From Larix kaempferi (lineage: Eukaryota > Streptophyta > Pinopsida > Pinales > Pinaceae), in contig BSBM01000252.1 of NCBI GenBank assembly GCA_027924585.1, positions 7,750,001 through 7,814,000 on the forward strand: a DNA stretch of 64,000 nt. The letters are read 5' to 3'. Shown piece after piece: positions 59,774 through 64,000 of this stretch (the stretch's first letter is position 1; each line of letters starts with the position of its first letter). The position numbers were made by a program, and so were the translations under genes. The notes beneath the pieces are model-generated. The model made no database searches. It was not told the origin of the DNA and was given only the letters and a program-made list of their open reading frames with translations.

Positions 59774-60255
59774 GTAAATAACCAACTAAAGAATAAAATT
59801 AAAAAAGGAATATTCCCTTTTTAGTTATAAAATGGGAAAAATAGTAAAAAAGAGCCACAATTGTTTTTTACTAAGTTGGAGAATTGTGAAGGGCCATTTG
59901 GAGCCATTTTTCATTTGCTGATTCCGGGAGCTACAGTCGACCGTTTCGCGTGCCGTCAGAGACAGGTAGGCCTAACCTTTTCTATTTAAATTTCTAGTGG
60001 ATCACTTTTATGTTTTTGGTGAATTTTAGTGGGTTTTGAGTTGGTTTGGTGGGGGGATATGCACTCAAGGGTCGGTGCAATCCCTCCTTACAGGATCTGC
60101 GTCGAGCATTAGCCGACGCAAAACCTGTAAGGGTAATTTGCGCCGGCGGGGCCCTGTCAGCAATGACGTCCTACACTGGCGCAAACCCCCAAATACAACC
60201 CAACGCCCAACCCAAAAGAAAGTTTTTTGATGATTGGAAAGGGTTCTAATAATGT
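59774..60255 (+). other. Upstream region of the mobile-domain-like pseudogene
   Basis: This stretch holds TTATAAAATGGG (59825-59836) and a splice-donor-like ACAGGTAGG near 59963. GC-rich TTGCGCCGGCGGGG is near 60138, and an acceptor-like TTTTTGACAGGTTC is near 60272. It could be a promoter and 5' intron of the next gene. A 67-codon frame at 60046-60249 has no recognised motif. Confidence 0.3.
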
Positions 60256-61493
60256 TTAAATGCCCTTTTTGACAGGTTCAAGGTGACAGATATGGTTCTC
60301 AAGTGGAGAGAATGAGAGAACGAGGTTGATGATGCTCAAGCTAAGAATGAACCTCAATGCATTGCTGCATTGAGGCATTGTGGGTTGCTCAAATACTTCA
60401 GAGTGTCGGGCATGAGGGCCCAAGTTCCATTGCTGACGCACATGATCCAATGTTGGGATCCGGTACATCAACACTTTGAGATCGGAGTGCATACACTGAG
60501 CATAGATGTCGAGGACATCTACTTCCTAACAGGGTTATCCCGGCGGGGAGAGCCCATATCTCTTACCAGATCACGAGGAGGTGATCGGATAGTGGATGAT
60601 ATGATTGGCCAGTGGTGCACTGGAGGCACTGTGGCTATTGGTGGGAATATCCCCATCAAAGATATTCGAGACCGTGCTCTTCACCATAGTGAGGGTAGCG
60701 GGAAGTCGATATGCTCACCTTGCGAGCAAATCACAGTTGATGTACGCAGAGGAGTGCATAGCTCCTAGGGTATTCAACTGGTGTGAGGGACTCCTCACCA
60801 ACCTCTAGAGTCAGTTGACCAAATGTCGGCGTGGGGTGCTGAAGCAGTTTTGCTATGGGTCGGTGGTGATATCATTTCTGTTGGAGCGGGTGCCTCATCT
60901 ACATCCGCAGGCGGACTTGGACGACCGAGATGCTCGGGATCCACACATGACCAGATGGGCAAAGGTGATGGCCCGCCATGGTGGCTGGGGTCCCATCATA
61001 GGCTTCGGTTTGGTATTTTTCACTTGGTTGGAGGGACAGATCCTCATGATAGAGGATTATCCATACAACGAGACAGATTTCATAGGTGACCCCGACCTGG
61101 CGCTTCCCGAGGGAGCACAATGGGGCGACATCGGTAAGAACAACAACTATTGTGTTTTTTCATTTTATATATTTACGATTTTTTTGGAGTAGTGTTGATG
61201 ACTCAACAATTTTGTGTGCATATGTGGGTCCATCGCGACCAGTTGGAGTCTCTCTCATTGCGAGGAGAGGAGAGGTGCCAGTCATAGGTCCTGCGATGTG
61301 TGATGCCATCGAGGAGATGGAGGAGGTCCATGAGAACCTCCACAGGTTGAAACTGGATATCCCAGAGCCAGGTGTCCATGACCTACCCCAGGGCTATCAG
61401 AAGTACACCGTCAGGGTGTCTTTACGTTTCAGCACGCTGCTCCGTAAAGTGGCGAGGGCCGTAGTCTTCTATCGTGAGCAGCCTAGGGATTAG
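60256..61493 (+). pseudogene. Plant-mobile-domain-like gene, disrupted, two exons
   Basis: The readable protein contains LLTHMIQCWDPVHQHFEIG, then VHTLSIDVEDIYFLTGLSRR. This resembles the plant mobile domain (a hydrophobic-helix, W-P, F-G, T-L-DV, GL-G pattern), a family shared by plant genes and transposons. A TGA near 60333, a frame change around 60680 and a TAG at 60806-60808 interrupt it. The frame continues through LKQFCYGSVVISFLLERVPH and RWAKVMARHGGWGPIIGF to GDIG. A donor-like CGGTAAGAAC at 61133 may begin an intron. A second open stretch from about 61210 to the TAG at 61491-61493 ends RKVARAVVFYREQPRD. No complete start is visible. Function unknown; not expected to be active. Confidence 0.55.
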
Positions 61494-61703
61494 GCTCATG
61501 TTTATGTATGTACTGAAAGCTTATGAGCTTCAGATTTTGTTAGAGATGACTCTTACTGAAATCTAGTATGCTTTAGACTCTTGTATCAGCACCATCATTT
61601 TGTATCGATTTATATATATATACAGACACTTCTGGTGGTTTTATACACTTCGTGTTCTATGGATGATTAATGAGATATTGTTTACATGTTTGCTTATACA
61701 ATG
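61494..61703. other. No gene; short TA repeat
   Basis: AT-rich sequence between the pseudogene and the next LTR. It has a TATATATATATA run near 61610-61622. It may include the 3' end of the preceding pseudogene. Confidence 0.5.
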
Positions 61704-63607
61704 TGTTAACACCCAAAATGACCCCCTAGGTTGTGGGAGAGGGCAAGATGGGGTAACCACTAACCAATCTTTAGCTTGTGCTACTAACCCAACATAGCCT
61801 GAGATGGCTCTCTCAACAATTCACAGTAATACTGGAAATAATCAAAGGTGTCAACAATGAAAACATACACCAGCATTCTCATTCAAGATATTCAATCAAA
61901 ACTCATTCAGAAGGTCAGAATTCTATGGAACAGATTGTTTAAATTGCTTGGAGAGAAAATCATGGGGAAAACATGGGCAATGGAGTCAAAACATAAAACA
62001 TAAAACAAATAATAGTGTTGCTGCATTAGATACCTAAATAGAGGCAAGAAAGCTACCAGCTCACAGTCAAAGAGCTTTTGTTTGGTGATTTAGAAGAATG
62101 AATGAACAGTCCACCAATATAGGGAAAATGATATTGAATCCTATATCAGTTTTAGGAGAGGTTAATTGTGAAATGCCTGGAATGAAATGAACAGAGCACA
62201 ATCAATGTGAATCCTATCCACATGCTACACTAAACCAAGCAGGAATAAGCATTTACAACATGAATTAACAGAGAAAGAAACACAAGTCACATGGGAAAAG
62301 AGAAGAAACAGACTGTAAGACCAACAACACATGAATCTCAGTCTAAATCCAGCTTCAAGCACTGCAATTTTATTAAAGAAAATGCCTCAAAACAAAGCCA
62401 AGCTCCCCAGGCCTCAGCTAGATGATTTTCCAACCTATTCTTCTTCTATTACATTTCTTTTATAGATCTATTTGGCCCTAGGGTCGAGCTATCTCAGTAA
62501 GAAGTTTTTATAACAATATTTGACACTTGCATAAAGAGATTCAACAACTTAAGAGTCGGTTTCAACAAATTTTGAACAATTTTGGCCGCAGACTGCTGAA
62601 AATTGCCTCTCGGTGCCACGACTGTATATCCCAAACGGTGATAGTTGTGTAAAAAATGAAAGAGGTTTTGTATATTGGACCATGATGAAGAAAAACCTCT
62701 TTCAGTTTCCTTAGATTCGTCTCCAGCTGGCCGGGATCTGCTCTGGAAATTGATGACTCGCGCAGAAAACGCGAATTATGTAAAATTACCCTCTGCAAAA
62801 ACTTTCGATTATACTAAATCGTGACACCTGTGCAGATTCTGAGAGAGGTTATGGGATATGGGCCCTGTAAAATTAGTCACAGCAGATCTAATGAACAAGT
62901 AAATCAATCACAACAGATGAATATAGAAAATATGGTGTAAAACTGTGCAAAACATGCAGCAGTGCTCAATATCCCAATAAGGGTGAATGAATTACAATAG
63001 AATACAATATATGTCAATGAGCAATTCGAATTGACTAAGTAGGCCATTCGAATCACTGAATGGAGTAGCTTGACTCCAACTAGGAGTCCTCATCATCAAT
63101 CGGTGGTGGTCATCAATGCACAAGAACCAGTCATCCAGGTGTCAATCTGAGTCTAACTGAGTGTGTCATGTGTAACTGAAGTGTGTAGCACTGATTAAGG
63201 GAAGGAGGCTCAGTGGGGGGCGCATGGGAGACTAACTGAAGTCAGAACAAGTCATCTAGTCAAACTGGAGGTCCAACGGAAGTGAAACAGTCAGTCGGGA
63301 GTGAGCCTCAAATCAGGGAGAATCGGAGCTAACTGAATGTAACTGAAGTGGAACTGCAGTGGTAGGTGAACAAGTGCGCCCTTCTCTGGAAGTAGGTGAG
63401 AAGTGGGCGCCTTTCAGCCTAGGAGGGCTAAAACTCTGAAGGAAGTGGCTCCCGGGTGCTAGAATAAGGTGGCTAAGGTGCTGGAGGCATCAAACTGGTG
63501 GCTGGGATGCATGCAAAGTGCATGCAAGTGCATGCAAACCCTAGAATTTGCATGCAAACCCTAATTGCATGCAAGATCCTGAAAAAGATGATGTGGATAT
63601 CCGAACA
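61704..63607 (-). repeat. Copia 3' LTR (about 1904 bp)
   Basis: On the minus strand it begins TGTTCGGATATCC at 63607, right after the polypurine tract. It ends GGGTGTTAACA at 61704, giving TGTT/AACA ends. The left end could be two bases further out (TGTGTTAAC). The frames inside are not genes. Confidence 0.75.
62457..62464 (-). promoter_or_regulatory. TATA box in the copia LTR
   Basis: TATAAAAG on the minus strand about 1.15 kb into the LTR, in the context ATCTATAAAAGAAATG. Confidence 0.5.
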
Positions 63608-63620
63608 CCCCCCCTCAAGC
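63608..63620 (-). other. Copia polypurine tract
   Basis: On the minus strand GCTTGAGGGGGGG directly precedes TGTTCGG. A similar GCTTGAGGGGTGG lies about 150 bases upstream at about 63750-63764 and could be a second tract. Confidence 0.85.
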
Positions 63621-63777
63621 TAGACTATGATGTGCAAAAAATAATGTGGGGCCCTGGTAACTAAGACCAAAGGTCACCCCAATACAATAATCCAAAAAAT
63701 GCTGAAAATAAACTGAGGAAAGAGGGAAAACCCAGTGGGAAGAAAGCCACCCCTCAAGCTAAAGCATAATAATGAAT

Positions 63778-64000
63778 CAATCTGTCTCCACCATGATGGA
63801 ACTCACCCCCAACAGTGAACGGAGGTAAGAGAACTTCTTCTGAGTGAAGCTCTTGGTGAAGATGTCTGCAATTTGCTCATCAGTAGGGCAATATTGCAGA
63901 ATGATGGTGCGGTCATGCACCAACTGTCGAATGTAATGCATATGAATCTCAATGTGTTTGGTCCTCTGTTGCTGAACTGGATCTGTGGAGATCTTGATAG
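63778..64000 (-). CDS. pol: Copia RNase H C-terminus (partial)
   Basis: Reading from the window edge gives KHIEIHMHYIRQLV, then TDEQIADIFTKSFT, KKFSYLRSLLGV and a TGA at 63778-63780. These are the standard last blocks of plant copia RNase H (K-HIE-H-IR, then DQ-AD-FTK). The frame is open to the edge, so this copy may be intact upstream. It would degrade RNA in RNA-DNA hybrids during reverse transcription. Confidence 0.88.

Larger units (their letters stand above)
61704..64000 (-). mobile_element. 3' end of a second Ty1/copia element, minus strand
   Basis: A 1.9-kb LTR, a polypurine tract and the C-terminal end of a copia RNase H lie in the order expected for a minus-strand element that continues past 64000. 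The long LTR fits the Angela/Tork or SIRE type; this is a guess. It is unrelated in sequence to the copia at 27078-34279. Confidence 0.85.

Overview
The window is transposon-dominated, AT-rich DNA from a large plant genome. No intact host gene is visible. Evidence for a plant: a chromodomain Ty3/gypsy element primed by initiator-Met tRNA, Ty1/copia elements with the same type of primer site, a gag-protease element with a tRNA-Arg-like primer site, and a plant-mobile-domain-like pseudogene. The density of nested elements and the long LTRs fit a gymnosperm or another giant-genome vascular plant; the species cannot be fixed from the sequence.

Layout. 1-1651: an unrecognised minus-strand ORF with an upstream TATA box, then the left half of a hairpin-rich dispersed repeat. 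1652-24797: one very young Tekay/Del-like chromovirus present as a tandem LTR-internal-LTR-internal-LTR array. A single TATCC target duplication lies at the outer ends, the LTRs are about 4.45 kb, and the two gag-pol copies are nearly identical but each carries its own lesion. 24798-25400: the other half of the interrupted hairpin repeat. 25809-40740: an old, broken gene or transposon (DUF8039-like modules, then a DUF7869-like, possibly DDE-type domain). It is split by a 7.2-kb minus-strand copia element (27078-34279, TSD AAATT) and by a solo LTR of about 4.2 kb that is a diverged relative of the young chromovirus LTR (36160-40327).

40940-44276: tandem duplications and a second copy of the hairpin repeat, which serves as an in-window empty-site reference for the young insertion. 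44277-47800: an inverted LTR fragment, then the 3' end and LTR of a gag-protease-type element. 50376-59773: a related element with LTR, tRNA-Arg-like PBS, a gag with 33-residue repeats, zinc knuckle and aspartic protease, but no polymerase, and two LTRs that match only near their 3' ends. 60256-61493: a plant-mobile-domain-like pseudogene. 61704-64000: the 3' LTR and RNase H end of another minus-strand copia element that runs off the window.

The most notable signals are: (i) the tandem chromovirus and what its LTR polymorphisms say about how it formed; (ii) the copia polyprotein, which carries 13 in-frame nonsense codons and no frameshift; (iii) three separate tandem-repeat arrays filling the 3' region of that copia; (iv) related gag-protease elements carrying unrelated LTR U3 regions; (v) the DUF8039/DUF7869-like relic. 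Domain names are from recall of family motifs; no database search was possible.
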